A stretch of 64,000 bases of DNA from Pegoplata infirma (GCA_963921195.1 OY992540.1:197339328-197403327), one strand, 5' to 3'; positions 22,766-33,192 are shown, counted from the stretch's first letter. Numbers and translations are program-made. The notes: generated by a model from the sequence alone, not told the origin.

Positions 22766-25700
22766 ATGAATGCAAATAATGAATTGCAAATGCCTGAACA
22801 AGGCCTCCCTACTGGAGCTGGTCCTGGTATGGGTGATAATGCGATCGACCAGAGGTTGGGTAGAAATCTGCGACCCAGCCGGGGAATTCAACTACCCCAA
22901 ACACAGCGGTTAATAGAAAGAAGACAAACTTCATCTTATTCTTCAACTGCTGAAAGTGATGCTCTAGGAATATCCCAAGAGCCCACCCAAGCAGCTCTGC
23001 CAAGAAGACGCATGAAATGGACAACTGATATAAATCAGGAAATATTGCGCATTTATTACCGAGTTACAAATTTGGAAACACAAACTTCGGGATATAGGCA
23101 GAAACTTTACACAGAATTTATACAAAAATTCCCACAACTTAATGTTACTGAACAGCGAATAGCTGACCAACTAAGAACTATAAGAATAAAAAACTTGATT
23201 TCTGAGATTGAAAGAAACATGATTAAGGAGCAAGTCAGAGTAAGCATTGCTTCTGCTAATGATAGTGTAAATATTGAGGTTTTACCCCAAATCGAAGAGG
23301 TTTTATCTCCTGCAATATTAACAGTTCATGATACTGAGTTTTTACCCCAAATTGAAGAGCCTTTGCCCCCCGAAATATTAGTTGTAAATGATAGGAATGA
23401 CACTGACGCGTTAGGAGCACTTGATAATCAAGAACGATTTGTCAGAGGGCTTAGAGATGAATTCAATAGAGCTATTATAGAATTTGAAGATACCGATATC
23501 GTGTGTAGGCCCTTTATTCCTAAAGTCAAAATATCAAAGGAATTAGAAAATGTTACTAAACACATTGATCAATATATTTTGAACCAACAACAAGATCGTA
23601 TACAGACTTGGGAAGAATTTCATCTAAATATATACTGTGCAGCTGTTACCACTTTAAGATCACTTAAAATTAGATTTAATGAAGTAATACAGTCAAACAT
23701 ACCCAAAGGACAAATGCCACCATGGGAAAGACGTTTAATAAACAAAATTGAAAAGCTACGTTGCGATATTGCCAGAATTAAGGCATGGACAAGTGGTTCC
23801 CGGACCAACAAAATAAAAAGACACATTGATTATATTTTACGAAAGCGAAGGTTCCACTCTCGTCATGATATACAAAACGACACGGTTCTTCAATGCTTAG
23901 ATACATTAAAACAAAAACTATCCGTACTTGCCACCAGATTATCTAGATATAGGACAAGTAGAGCTAAAAAAAAAGACAATCAGCAATTCATTAGGTCAGA
24001 AAAACATTTTTATAGAAACCTGAAAAACAAAGACCAAAGTATTCCGAACAATTTACCATCAATTGAAGAAATAACACAGTTTTGGAGTGGCCAGCTATCG
24101 ATACCAGCAAATTATAACACCGAAGCTCACTGGATCGTAGCAGAAGAAGAAAGATACGCAGCTCTTCCGGGCTTACCAGCTGATCCAGTTACTGTCCATG
24201 AAATTAAAGATGCCTTGAATAATATGCAAAATTGGAAATCACCAGGTCCTGACAAATTACAGAACTTTTGGCTTAAAAAATTCAAAAGTCTACATATAAA
24301 ATTAGCTGAATTAATTACCAATAGTTACAGAAATCCCGATTGTCTTCCAAAGTTCATGACAGAAGGAATTACATACCTTCTTCCAAAAGACATAACGAAC
24401 TCCAATGACCCGTCAAAATACCGTCCTATAACGTGCTTACCAACCTTGTATAAACTAATGACTACTTGTATATCTAAACGAATAATTAAATACTGTGAAG
24501 ATAACAACATAATAACAGAACAACAAAAAGGGTGCACAAAATTTTCAAAAGGATGTAAGGAACAGTTAATCATTGATGCAACGGTCTGCAATCAAGCTCA
24601 TGATAAAAAAAGGAACCTTTATATGGCGTTCATTGATTACAAAAAAGCTTTTGATTCTGTGCCTCACGATTGGCTTTTAAAAATTTTACAAATGTATAAA
24701 ATAAACGATCAATTTATAAATTTTCTTAAATGTACCATGACCAATTGGAATACAAAAATGTCAATTCGCACAAAAACTGGAAATATTGAAACCAACACCA
24801 TCAACATCAGAAGAGGTATTTTCCAAGGCGATTCGCTCAGTCCGCTCTGGTTTGTTTTGGCTCTTAATCCTCTGTCGAATTACCTTAATAGTACGAAGTT
24901 AGGCTTTGATATTAAATCTGCTGGAGTAAAACTATTTATGTTGAACCATCTGCTATATATGGACGATATAAAATTGTATGCAACAAATCGTCAACAGCTA
25001 GAGAGGTTATTTGATATAGTAGAAGAATTTTCGAAGGATATTAAAATGGAATTTGGTCTTGAAAAATGTAAAACCCTTAGTGTAATCAGAGGTAAATTAC
25101 AGCAAATTCCACATGAGCTGACAAATAGTACCAGAATCGAAGCCATGGCAGAAGATGAAACTTATAAGTATTTGGGAATGAGTCAATCAATTCGTATTCT
25201 TCAACAACAGATGAAAAATGAACTTGAGATTGAGTTTACAAAGCGTATGAACAAAATTCTAAAAACAAACCTCAATGCAAAAAATACCATCAAGGCAATA
25301 AACACATTTGCGATTCCAGTTTTAAGTTACTCTTTTGGCGTTATTTCTTGGAGCAGAACTGATATTATAAATTTAGAACGAAAAATTAGAACAACGATGA
25401 CAAGGCACAGAAAACATCATCCAAAATCTTCCGTTGAACGTACTATGCTTCCCAGGTATTTAGGTGGGAGAGGTTTGACAGATATTCAGATGCTCTGGCA
25501 AAAACAGATAGATTCCCTGAAAAATTTCTTCACTTTAAAATCAGAAACATCCGAGCTGCACCGTGCAATATGTAATGGAGATAGTTCAGCAATAATACAA
25601 AGCAATACTGAAAAACAAAACTTTAATGTAAGTCATAAGTACAATAACTGGTTATCAAAGCCATTACATGGGCGACATCCAAATGATGTTAACCAAGAGA

Positions 25701-26437
25701 TTATTGACAAAAAAGCTTCTCATAACTGGCTTGTGGCTGGACAGCTATTTCCTGAAACTGAAGGATTTATGCTTGCGATACAGGATCAGGTAATACCGAC
25801 AAAAAATTATTTAAAATATATTGTTAAAGATCCAGCAATTGTTGATGACTATTGTCGATATGGATGCAGAACGGTAGAGTCTATACAACATATAACATCA
25901 GGATGTACAAGCATGGCAGGGTTAGAATATTTAGAACGTCACAACTCTGTTGCAAAAATACTCCACCAAGAACTTGTCATAGAATGTAATTTAAACGCAA
26001 TTGAAAAACAACCATATTACAAATATCAGCCTGATCAAATAAAAGAAAATGAAAACTACAAAATATATTGGGACCGTACTATTCTTACTGATCGTAGTGT
26101 GCAAGCAAATAGGCCTGATATAACGCTCATAGACAAGAAAAATCAAAAAGTATACCTTATAGACATTGCAATACCAAACAACAACAACCTTCAACAAAAA
26201 CATACTGAAAAGATTAACAAATATTCTCCTTTAATTGAACCTATTCAAATACAATGGAACATGAAGGATGTTAGAATAATACCGATTGTGTTATCATCAA
26301 CAGGATTAATTCCAAAGAAATTGCATGATAGTTTAAAAGAATTGAATGTGAATGAACATCTATGGAAGGAAATGCAGAAATCGGTGATAATAGCGACTAC
26401 TCGAATAGTTCGAAAATATCTTGGTAATGTACATTAA
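22766..26437 (+). CDS. R4/Dong-like LINE protein: Myb-like N-terminus, RT, restriction-like endonuclease (1223 aa)
   Basis: Around residues 80-140 there is a Trp-containing Myb/SANT-like segment (RRRMKWTTDINQEILRIYY, later VTEQRIADQLRTIR), probably DNA-binding. RT occupies about 475-800: NWKSPGPDKL (489-498), KYRPITCLP, motif A FIDYKKAFD (622-630), motif B RGIFQGDSLSP (683-693), motif C YMDD (731-734), then TYKYLGMSQ. The C-terminus carries the R2/R4-type endonuclease: a C-x3-C-x7-H-x4-C finger (Cys1030, Cys1034, His1042, Cys1047) and RPD at 1116-1118 followed by LIDIAIP (Asp1133). The ATG at 22766 is the first in this frame after the UTR. In this family one protein binds, nicks and reverse transcribes at the target. 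Plus-strand orientation agrees with its (TAA)n tail. Confidence 0.93.
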   Translation: MNANNELQMPEQGLPTGAGPGMGDNAIDQRLGRNLRPSRGIQLPQTQRLIERRQTSSYSSTAESDALGISQEPTQAALPRRRMKWTTDINQEILRIYYRVTNLETQTSGYRQKLYTEFIQKFPQLNVTEQRIADQLRTIRIKNLISEIERNMIKEQVRVSIASANDSVNIEVLPQIEEVLSPAILTVHDTEFLPQIEEPLPPEILVVNDRNDTDALGALDNQERFVRGLRDEFNRAIIEFEDTDIVCRPFIPKVKISKELENVTKHIDQYILNQQQDRIQTWEEFHLNIYCAAVTTLRSLKIRFNEVIQSNIPKGQMPPWERRLINKIEKLRCDIARIKAWTSGSRTNKIKRHIDYILRKRRFHSRHDIQNDTVLQCLDTLKQKLSVLATRLSRYRTSRAKKKDNQQFIRSEKHFYRNLKNKDQSIPNNLPSIEEITQFWSGQLSIPANYNTEAHWIVAEEERYAALPGLPADPVTVHEIKDALNNMQNWKSPGPDKLQNFWLKKFKSLHIKLAELITNSYRNPDCLPKFMTEGITYLLPKDITNSNDPSKYRPITCLPTLYKLMTTCISKRIIKYCEDNNIITEQQKGCTKFSKGCKEQLIIDATVCNQAHDKKRNLYMAFIDYKKAFDSVPHDWLLKILQMYKINDQFINFLKCTMTNWNTKMSIRTKTGNIETNTINIRRGIFQGDSLSPLWFVLALNPLSNYLNSTKLGFDIKSAGVKLFMLNHLLYMDDIKLYATNRQQLERLFDIVEEFSKDIKMEFGLEKCKTLSVIRGKLQQIPHELTNSTRIEAMAEDETYKYLGMSQSIRILQQQMKNELEIEFTKRMNKILKTNLNAKNTIKAINTFAIPVLSYSFGVISWSRTDIINLERKIRTTMTRHRKHHPKSSVERTMLPRYLGGRGLTDIQMLWQKQIDSLKNFFTLKSETSELHRAICNGDSSAIIQSNTEKQNFNVSHKYNNWLSKPLHGRHPNDVNQEIIDKKASHNWLVAGQLFPETEGFMLAIQDQVIPTKNYLKYIVKDPAIVDDYCRYGCRTVESIQHITSGCTSMAGLEYLERHNSVAKILHQELVIECNLNAIEKQPYYKYQPDQIKENENYKIYWDRTILTDRSVQANRPDITLIDKKNQKVYLIDIAIPNNNNLQQKHTEKINKYSPLIEPIQIQWNMKDVRIIPIVLSSTGLIPKKLHDSLKELNVNEHLWKEMQKSVIIATTRIVRKYLGNVH

Positions 26438-26566
26438 AATACACACTTTAAGAAAAAAATATATATATAGTTAAATAGTATATGTTAATGCTTTGGTTAA
26501 AAAATAATCTGTATTATATGTACTTTAAAATTGTAATACCATTTTTTAAATTGAGTTGAAATAAAG
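26438..26566 (+). other. 3' UTR of the R4/Dong-like LINE
   Basis: About 129 bp, AT-rich, containing an ATATATATAG run and ending ATAAAG directly before the TAA array. By analogy with R2/R4 elements it would carry the RNA structure recognised by the RT. No fold was assigned. Confidence 0.6.
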
Positions 26567-26713
<147 letters not shown>

Positions 26714-26917
26714 GTTTTGATCACTTGATCAATTATTTTTATATATTCTTTTCATTAATTTACAACTCATTTTTAATAAATTCACCCTAACCGAGAACTG
26801 GTAACAATTACCGTCGTCTCGTTGTAGCGAAAAAAAACAAGGGTTCTGGCGGGAATCGAACCCACGACCCCCACTTTAAAAGGCTAGCACGCTACCAACT
26901 AGCCTACGAGCGCCCCC
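26714..26917 (-). mobile_element. tRNA-derived SINE, copy 1
   Basis: Read on minus, the 5' end GGGGGCGCTCGTAGGCTAG is tRNA-like, with box A TAGGCTAGTTGG (26895-26906) and box B GGTTCGATTCC (26852-26862). The body contains CGCTACAACGAGACGACGG and CCAGTTCTCGGTTAGG, then an AT-rich end passing into (ATT)n. A second copy at 55507-55713 has the same order, and its clean target duplication confirms the boundaries. Box A/B would support Pol III transcription. The parental tRNA is not assigned with confidence. Confidence 0.9.
26842..26917 (-). promoter_or_regulatory. Pol III internal promoter (box A and box B) in the tRNA-like SINE head
   Basis: Box A lies at 26895-26906 and box B at 26852-26862, both on the minus strand with the usual tRNA-like spacing. 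This is a SINE head, not a tRNA gene: the acceptor ends do not pair as in a functional tRNA and the sequence continues into the SINE body. Confidence 0.8.
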
Positions 26918-26959
26918 TTGATCAATATTTTGAGGTGTCATAATCTGAATGACATACAT
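26918..26959 (-). mobile_element. DINE-1 copy, continuation after the SINE
   Basis: TTGATCAATATTTTGAGGTG then TAATCTGAATGACATAC continues the DINE copy broken at 15891; compare GACCAATATTTCGATGTGTT and AAACGGAATGACAAAC at 50.03 kb. It is then interrupted by the foldback at 26962. Confidence 0.7.
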
Positions 26960-26961
26960 TA

Positions 26962-28984
26962 GGCTGGGTCGTATTCCAACAAAGTGCTCAGATCAACTAT
27001 TAATAGTGAAAAAAAGTTGGTACAAGTAAATACAAGCAATTTAAAACCAAAATGAACAAATTCGGTCCATGGCTTCCGTTCTCGCATCGCGGGTCAAAAT
27101 TGCGGTTTTTGAAAAAATGGACATAATTACAAAAAAAAAATTAAATATTTAAAAAAAAATTATTAAAAGAAAAAAATTTTTTTTTGTATCGCATTAAATC
27201 AAAGATATTTAGAAAAATGTTGTTTGTTTTTTTCGGATATCGATAACCCACCCAAATGTGAGGCCAAAAAAAACTCACATTTTTAACATGGAGCTCAAAA
27301 CTACTTTTTCACTATTTTCAAAATTTAGTGAAACAAAATTTTTAAATATATTAGTTTATCCACTTGATATCATTGAATACATCTTAGGGATTGTAGAAAA
27401 AAATTCTTAGTTAAATTCCCTCGTCCAGTTGGTGTGTGGAGCGATTTGAATTTAGCGGATTTCCAGAACATGTGTTTTTATCGACATTTTTGACTAATTT
27501 GTAGTTGCTAGCAACATTTTACTTAAATTAACCAACTTTTTTTGTTCAAATGGTTGTTTTGGACCATAGTAACTCTGCTTTGAAATAATAGGCTTTTTGG
27601 ACAACGTTAACCCTTGCTGGCACGAGGTTAAAAATTCCTCCAATGAAATTTTCGAAAATTCCTCACTCTAAAATCGTGTATGTGTTTAAATAATGAACAA
27701 TTACAAAATTATACAAAGTTTTCTTGAAGGACATCTTTAACCGTTGTTGAACGAACGCCCAAAAAATTTCAAACAGCTGTTTTTTTGCTCATAGTCAAAT
27801 GGACTTTTTTAACATATTAAATAATATGTTTTTACTTTTAGCTTTACACAGTAAAAACGATGAAGACGTAATGAAATTTAAGAGTGAAAAACTTATTTAG
27901 TATGTTAGAAAGTCCATTTTGACTATGATTATAAAATGAAAGATATGTACATCTGCGAGTGAATCGTTTGAACGGGGAATGCATTTAAACGATCGCATTT
28001 AAATTAACGTTTTAAAGTAAGCGCACTTAAGCGGAAAGTGTTTAAAACTAAATAAAATAAAAAAAATGTCATCCGAAATTTCATTACGTCTTCGTCGTTT
28101 TTATTGTGTAAAGCTAAAAGTGAAAAACATATTATTTAATATGTCAAAAAAGTCCATTATGAGCAAAAAAAAAACAGCTGTTTTTGGGCGTTCGTTCAAC
28201 AAGGGTTAAAGATGTCCTTCAAGAAAACTTTATATAAATTTGTAATTGTTCATTATTTAAACACATATACGATTTTAGAGTGAGGAATTTTCGAAAATTT
28301 CATTGAGGGGATTTTTAACCTCGTGCCGGCAAGGGTTAACGTTGTCCAAAAAGCCTATTATTTCAAAGCAGAGTTACTATGGTCCAAAACAACCATTTGA
28401 ACAAAAAAAGTTGGTTAATTTAAGTAAAATGTTGCTAACAACTACAAATTAGTCAAAAATGTCGATAAAAACACATGTTCTGGAAATCCGCTAAATTCAA
28501 ATCGCTCCACACACCAACTGGACGAAGGAATTTGACTAAGAGTTTTTTTCTACAATCCCTGAGATGTATTCAATGATATCAAGTGGATAAACTAATATAC
28601 TATTTAAAAATTTTGTTTCACTAAATTTTTAAAATAGGGAAAAAGTAGTTTTGTGCTCCATGTTAAAAATGTGAGTTTTTTTGGCCTAACGTTTGGGTGG
28701 GTTATTGATATCCGAAAAAAATAAACAAAATTTTTCTAAATATCTTTGAATTAAAGCGACACAAAAATTTTTTTTTTTTAATAATTATTTTTTTAAACAT
28801 TTAATTTTTTTTTTTTAAATTATGTCCATTTTTTCAAAAACCGCAATTTTGACCCGCGATGCGAGAACGGAAGCCATGGACCGATTTTGTTCATTTTGGT
28901 TTTAAATTGCTTGTATTTACTTGTACCAACTTTTTTTCACTATTAATAGTTGATCTGAGCACTTTGTTGGAATACGACCCAGCC
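26962..28984. mobile_element. 2-kb foldback element with ~0.9-kb arms and TA flanks
   Basis: The ends GGCTGGGTCGTATTCCAACA and its complement are flanked by TA on both sides. Arms of about 26962-27880 and 28070-28984 match closely throughout (e.g. GGCTTCCGTTCTCGCATCGC near 27070 and its complement near 28860). The ~190-bp loop contains CATTTAAACGATCGCATTTAAA. No ORF. TA flanks are compatible with a Tc1/mariner-type origin, but no transposase is present. Confidence 0.92.
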
Positions 28985-28986
28985 TA

Positions 28987-29156
28987 CTATCCATACACTT
29001 AATATTTAACCCAGCAAAATTTTCCAATCCAAACTATCGATTTTGGATTCTATTATCCGGAATAAATGATTTTTGTTTGAAATTGCCTCAAAAGCAATCG
29101 TTGTTTTAAGCAAGCAATTTTTTTTTAATTATTTTACATTGAAAATATTGTTGTGA
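28987..29156. other. Spacer with a CCCAGCAAAATTTT word
   Basis: The CCCAGCAAAATTTTCC motif resembles the terminal motif of the 54777-56228 element and its inverse at 8580. No element could be delimited. Confidence 0.35.
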
Positions 29157-29768
29157 TAACACCGTCCAACAAAAATAAAAAAAGGCATTAAACACGAACT
29201 GGGTAATATACGTTTGAAACTAGAAACCAAATGTAGTAAAACTGCATTTACAGGTTTTCATTTCGTGATCCTTTTTCCTTGCAAAAGGACTTCAAAGTTT
29301 TGGAGGATTACATTTTATAAAATATTTTTTTTTTAATATTTGTACTTATCTTTAGATTCCACTAGTAATAGCAAATGCAAGAGGAGGATCTCCCCTAATT
29401 GTCCAATTTTATTATTTTTACATACCAGGAAAAAGGAGGCAAGTTACGTCCTTGCAAATCTTTATCTTTCAATATCATTCAAAATTTTCAATAAAATATT
29501 TTGATAAAATTTTTAAAAGACATCCTGAAATGGAAAAATTTAGCAGAGATCGTCCTCTTTCTTTTGCCATCACCTGTGGCATCATAGTAAAAGCAAAAAT
29601 ATTTCAAAAATATTTTGCAAAATGAACCCTTTAAAAATTTGAAGTCCTTTAAAAAAGAAACAGGATCATGAAATGAAAAACTGTAAATGCAGTTATACTC
29701 CAATTGATCTCTTCTTTCAGACGTATATCATCCGGTTTATGTTTAATATTGACTGTCGGACGGTGTTA
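29157..29768. mobile_element. Foldback MITE with TAACACCGTCC(A/G)AC ends
   Basis: Left end TAACACCGTCCAAC and right end CTGTCGGACGGTGTTA are inverted repeats. Internally, ACTGCATTTACAGGTTTTCA pairs with TGAAAAACTGTAAATGCAGT, and the CCTTTTAAAGGAC region is also mirrored. At 612 bp it is the best-preserved copy of the family. Others are at 2985-3579, 38490-38976 and 57327-57915. No ORF. Confidence 0.85.
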
Positions 29769-30150
29769 CCGCTGGAGAAATTCTAGAATTCATAGCAATA
29801 GGAATCTGTTTAAAAAAATGTTACTGAGTAAGTAACATTTTTAACAAAAACTCAGTACAACATGAAATAAAAATCAATAGATTTAAAAAATCTAAAAAAA
29901 TCTGAGAAGTTTATAAAACTCTGGAAAATCAGAAAAAAAATCAGAAAATTCGGAAAAAAAAAAAAAAAAAATTCTGCAACATTATAGATAAATCAGAATT
30001 TTTTTTATAAAATCACAAAATTTGCTAAGATGTTGAAGAAAGTTCAGTAAAAAATTCCAGAAATTTCACAAAATGAAAAAAAGTTACAAAATCATAAAAA
30101 TTCAGAAAACTTGAAAAAAATTAGAACTGATCACAAAAATTGTGTGAAAA
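29769..30150. other. A-rich low-complexity interval
   Basis: Repeated CAGAAAATTC/CTGGAAAATC words in an A-rich strand; similar wording at 33.9-34.2 and 57.2 kb. No gene recognised. Confidence 0.5.
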
Positions 30151-30154
30151 AATT

Positions 30155-30420
30155 CGGAATAATTCGACAAATAGTGAAAAAACCTTGTCTAAAATTTTAA
30201 GGTTTTGATCAAAACTTTTGAACCAGTGCAGTGCACTAAACCGATTTTGCTGAAACTCAATACCAATATAGCGTGGTTTATTCAGAAGGCAGACAGATGT
30301 TTGGAGATCGCTAAATCAATCAAGGATCTTAAATATGTGGACTTTATGGAACCTTATACTAATATTTAGAGGTGTTATAAACAGATTGACAAATTTATAT
30401 TGTACTCTCTATCACAAACA
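30155..30420 (-). mobile_element. DINE-1 fragment
   Basis: GAAGGCAGACAGATGTTTGG, GATCGCTAAATCAATC, TGGACTTTATGGAACC and ACTCTCTATCAC follow the order of the complete minus-oriented DINE at 49414-50093, but with heavy divergence. Confidence 0.6.
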
Positions 30421-30434
30421 GATTAATAATTGTA

Positions 30435-30925
30435 ATAATTTTAAAATTTTATAACATAAAATTTGGTCACCAACATTTGCCAGGGTTGCCACTCAATTGT
30501 AGAATTATTTTTTTAAAAGACAAAATCGGCTGCAGCTGTATAGCAAAAACTACTGAACCGATTTTGATGATTTTTTTTTTTTGATTTGTAGATTATTAAA
30601 TTCTATAGTACTTACCATTGCCATTTTTAAAAAAATATTGACTTTTGTTTGTTGAAATTATGCTAAAATAAACATAAAAAGTTGAAAAATTTACTTTTCT
30701 TCTTCTTTAAAAACATAAATAGGTAAAAATTTCAAAAAATGACCACGATAAGTACTAGAAAATTTAATAATCTGCAAACAAAAAAAAGTTTAACAAAATT
30801 GATCCAGTTCTTTTAGCTGTACAAATGCAGCCGATTTTGCCCTTTAAAATATGCATTCTACAATTAAGTGGCAATTTTAGTTTACCAAATTTTGTGTTAT
30901 AAAATTTTAAAATATTACAAGAAAT
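30435..30925. mobile_element. Foldback element of ~490 bp
   Basis: ATTTTAAAATTTTATAACAT and GTTGCCACTCAATTGTAGAA on the left are mirrored by TTCTACAATTAAGTGGCAA and TTATAAAATTTTAAAATATT on the right. Inner blocks (CGGCTGCAGCTGTATAGC and complement) also pair. No ORF. Confidence 0.8.
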
Positions 30926-31004
30926 CATATTTCAAATAAAAAAAAACGGAATTAAAAAATATGGCGTATATATTTTTTTATAGCTGTTTAAAAAAATCAC
31001 ATGA

Positions 31005-31248
31005 AGGCTTTTTTTAACATGATAATTTTTTTAGGCTGGTGTTTTAAAAAAGTTGCAGGACGCCACCTCAGTTTGACTATATAAGCTAACAATAAACGAA
31101 AAAGAAAACAAGAATTACTATTTTCATTTTCTTAAAATCATAAATTTTAATAATTTGGGTTTGTAGCTTGGATAATAATTTACCTCGTGGTGAATAAAAC
31201 TGTTTTTCACCAGCTGGTGAATAAAAAGTAACAAAATTATTTTTTAAC
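31005..31248 (-). repeat. Dispersed repeat X, inverted copy
   Basis: Reverse orientation of 4946-5186, including the perfect palindrome TTCACCAGCTGGTGAA at 31216-31231 and the ACCTCGTGGTGAA partner. It is followed by a T-rich CATCAA array. Confidence 0.85.
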
Positions 31249-31424
31249 AAAAAAAATTTTCATCAAATTTTTTTTCATGAAATTTTTTTTTCATAATTTT
31301 TTTCCATCAATTTTTTTTTATCAATTTTTTTTTTGCATCAAACTTTTTTTATCATATTTTTTTTTTTTTTTCATCAAACTTTTTTTTCATCATTTTTTAT
31401 CAAACTTTTTTTATCAATTTTTTT
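31249..31424 (-). repeat. T-rich CATCAA array
   Basis: Degenerate units of T-runs with CATCAAA/ATCAATT. It continues at 31800-31835 after a MITE inserted in it. Confidence 0.8.
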
Positions 31425-31799
31425 CAGAGTTGGCAACCGATACCCACCTAGAATAACGGTATTTGGCTATTGTACCGCAACCAATAAAGATATTGACATT
31501 TTCAAAAGCGATTATGAAAGCTGATGAAATTTCTAGTATTTTAAATGTGTCACTTCATGTTTCTACCGGTTCGTTTTAGTTATATAGGCCAATACCGTTA
31601 TAATACCGTTTCAAACGGTATTATAAAGGTATTGACCTATATTTCGAAAACGAACCAGTAGAAACACGAAGTGACACATTTTAAATATTAGAAATTTCAT
31701 CGGCTTTCATAATCGCTTTTGAAAATTTCCATATCTTTATTGGTTGCGGTACAATAGCCAAATACCGTTATTCTAGGTGGGTATCGGTTGCCAACCGTG
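31425..31799. mobile_element. hAT-like palindromic MITE with 8-bp target duplication
   Basis: The ends CAGAGTTGGCAACC and GGTTGCCAACCGTG are inverted repeats (2 mismatches in 14). ATTTTTTT flanks it on both sides (31417-31424 and 31800-31807), the 8-bp duplication expected of hAT elements. The whole 375 bp is a near-perfect palindrome centred near 31612 (CCGTTTCAAACGG). No transposase. It interrupts the T-rich array. The T-rich flank makes the duplication somewhat less certain. Confidence 0.8.
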
Positions 31800-31835
31800 A
31801 TTTTTTTTTTCATCAATTTTTTTTTTCATCATTTT

Positions 31836-32381
31836 TATACCCTCCAACTACAGTATGGGGGTATACTCACTTTGTCATTCCGTGTGTAACGCATCGAAAT
31901 ATCGGTCGGGGACCCCATAAAGTATATATATTATTAATCAGTGATCCATTCTAAGATATTCTTGCGATGTCCGTCCGTCTGTCTGTCTGTCCGTCCGTCT
32001 GTAGTTAATACGATGCAGTCCAAAATAAAAGAGCTAGACCCCTCAAGTTTGGCACAAATATGTCTTATGTTCCTAGGCAGGTTAAGTTCGGAAACTGGCA
32101 AAATCGTACCAGGGGGAAAAAGTTCCCCCTTGAAGAACTAAACCAACATCTAAAAAAATACACATTTTAACATATTTTTTTGTATTTTTGTTAAATAAAT
32201 GAAACATTTGGTATATTTATCGCGATGGGAAGGTGCTCTCAACGTCCCTCACAGACCCCGTCAACCCCCTCCCCCCCAAAAAAAAAAAGAACCGCCCCTG
32301 ACAAAATTTTGTTTTTAATTTTTTTTTACATTTTGGACGGTATAAAAGATTCGGCACAGCCGAATTTAACATTCTCACTTG
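31836..32381 (+). mobile_element. DINE-1/mini-me-like element, complete copy
   Basis: Starts TATACCCTCCAACTACAG, has TAAAGTATATATATTA, then a GTCY tract (GTCCGTCCGTCTGTCTGTCT and on), and ends with the hairpin ATTCGGC-ACA-GCCGAAT (32349-32365) plus a CTCACTTG terminus. The (TA)n plus (GTCY)n layout and 3' hairpin are known for DINE-1/Helentron-associated elements of Diptera. No ORF. Internal C-rich tract near 32255-32280. Confidence 0.8.
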
Positions 32382-32450
32382 ATTTTTTTTTTTCATCAAA
32401 TTTTTTTTTTTCAATAAATTTTTTTTTCATAATTTTTTTTTATCAATTTT
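32382..32450 (-). repeat. Short T-rich CATCAA array between two DINE-1 copies
   Basis: T-runs with CATCAAA/TCAATAAA, the same type as 31249-31424. It directly follows one DINE end and precedes the next DINE start. Confidence 0.7.
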
Positions 32451-33192
32451 TATACCCTCCACTCTATTGATAGAGGGTATATATAAGCTTTTCATTCCAT
32501 TTATAACACCTCGAAATATTGGTCTAGGCCCCCATAAAGTATATATATTCATAATCCTTGAACGATTCTAAGTCGATCTAGCGATGTCCGTCCGTCACTC
32601 TGTCTGTCCGTTGAAAACACGCTAACTTTTGAAAGACTTTACGGAGGCCCCTGAAGTTTGACATATATGTTGGGCATTTACCGCGTCAGGTTGTTATTGC
32701 AATCCAGTGAAATCGGTCCAGTGGTTATAAGCAAATCGCTGAATTTCAGATTCGTTTCATCTTAAATGCCACGTGTTAAACAAGTTTGAAAAGCATTGGT
32801 GGTAACTTAACAATGCTTTTCAAACTTGCTGAGTTTTAAAACAATGCTTTTTAAACTTGTTTAGTTTTAAAAGCATTGGTAACTTAAAAATTACACACGA
32901 AAAAAATTTTACACTCAAAAAAAATTTTACACTCAAAAAAAAAATATTTTTTTTTTTTTTAAGTGACAATACATACGTACGTGCATTCACTCAGAAATAT
33001 TTTTACAGTAAAAAAAAACATTACACTCGAAAAAAGTTTTACACTAAAAAAAAAATAGTAATTTTTCTTTTTTTTTAAATGACAAAACTGACCAAAAAAA
33101 TTTTTATGTTAAAAAATGTACTACCCAATAAAAAAAGGCATTGTGGAGGGTATTCATAGATTCGGCAAAGTCGAATTTAACTTTTCTACTTG
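32451..33192 (+). mobile_element. DINE-1/mini-me-like element, complete 742-bp copy
   Basis: TATACCCTCCACTC with its complement GAGGGTATA forms a hairpin at the 5' end. Next come GGTCTAGGCCCCCATAAAG, TATATATTCATAATCC, the core GATCTAGCGATGTCCGTCCG, and a region with an internal hairpin (AAGTTTGAAAAGCATTG and complement, about 32779-32833). The 3' hairpin ATTCGGC-AAA-GTCGAAT (33160-33176) and CTACTTG close it. The copy at 49414-50093 is its mirror-oriented relative. Confidence 0.85.

Larger units (their letters stand above)
22229..26566 (+). mobile_element. Full-length R4/Dong-like LINE inserted in (TAA)n
   Basis: 5' UTR 22229-22765, one ORF 22766-26437 and a ~129-bp 3' UTR ending at (TAA)n. 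AAT repeats flank both ends. The restriction-like endonuclease at the C-terminus and the TAA-repeat target are both features known for the Dong element of Bombyx mori (R4 clade). The ORF is uninterrupted. Confidence 0.88.

Noticed and set aside
26842..26917. Functional tRNA gene (also 55640-55713)
   Set aside because: Box A and B are present, but the acceptor ends do not fit a functional tRNA, and both copies continue into the same SINE body, one with a target duplication.
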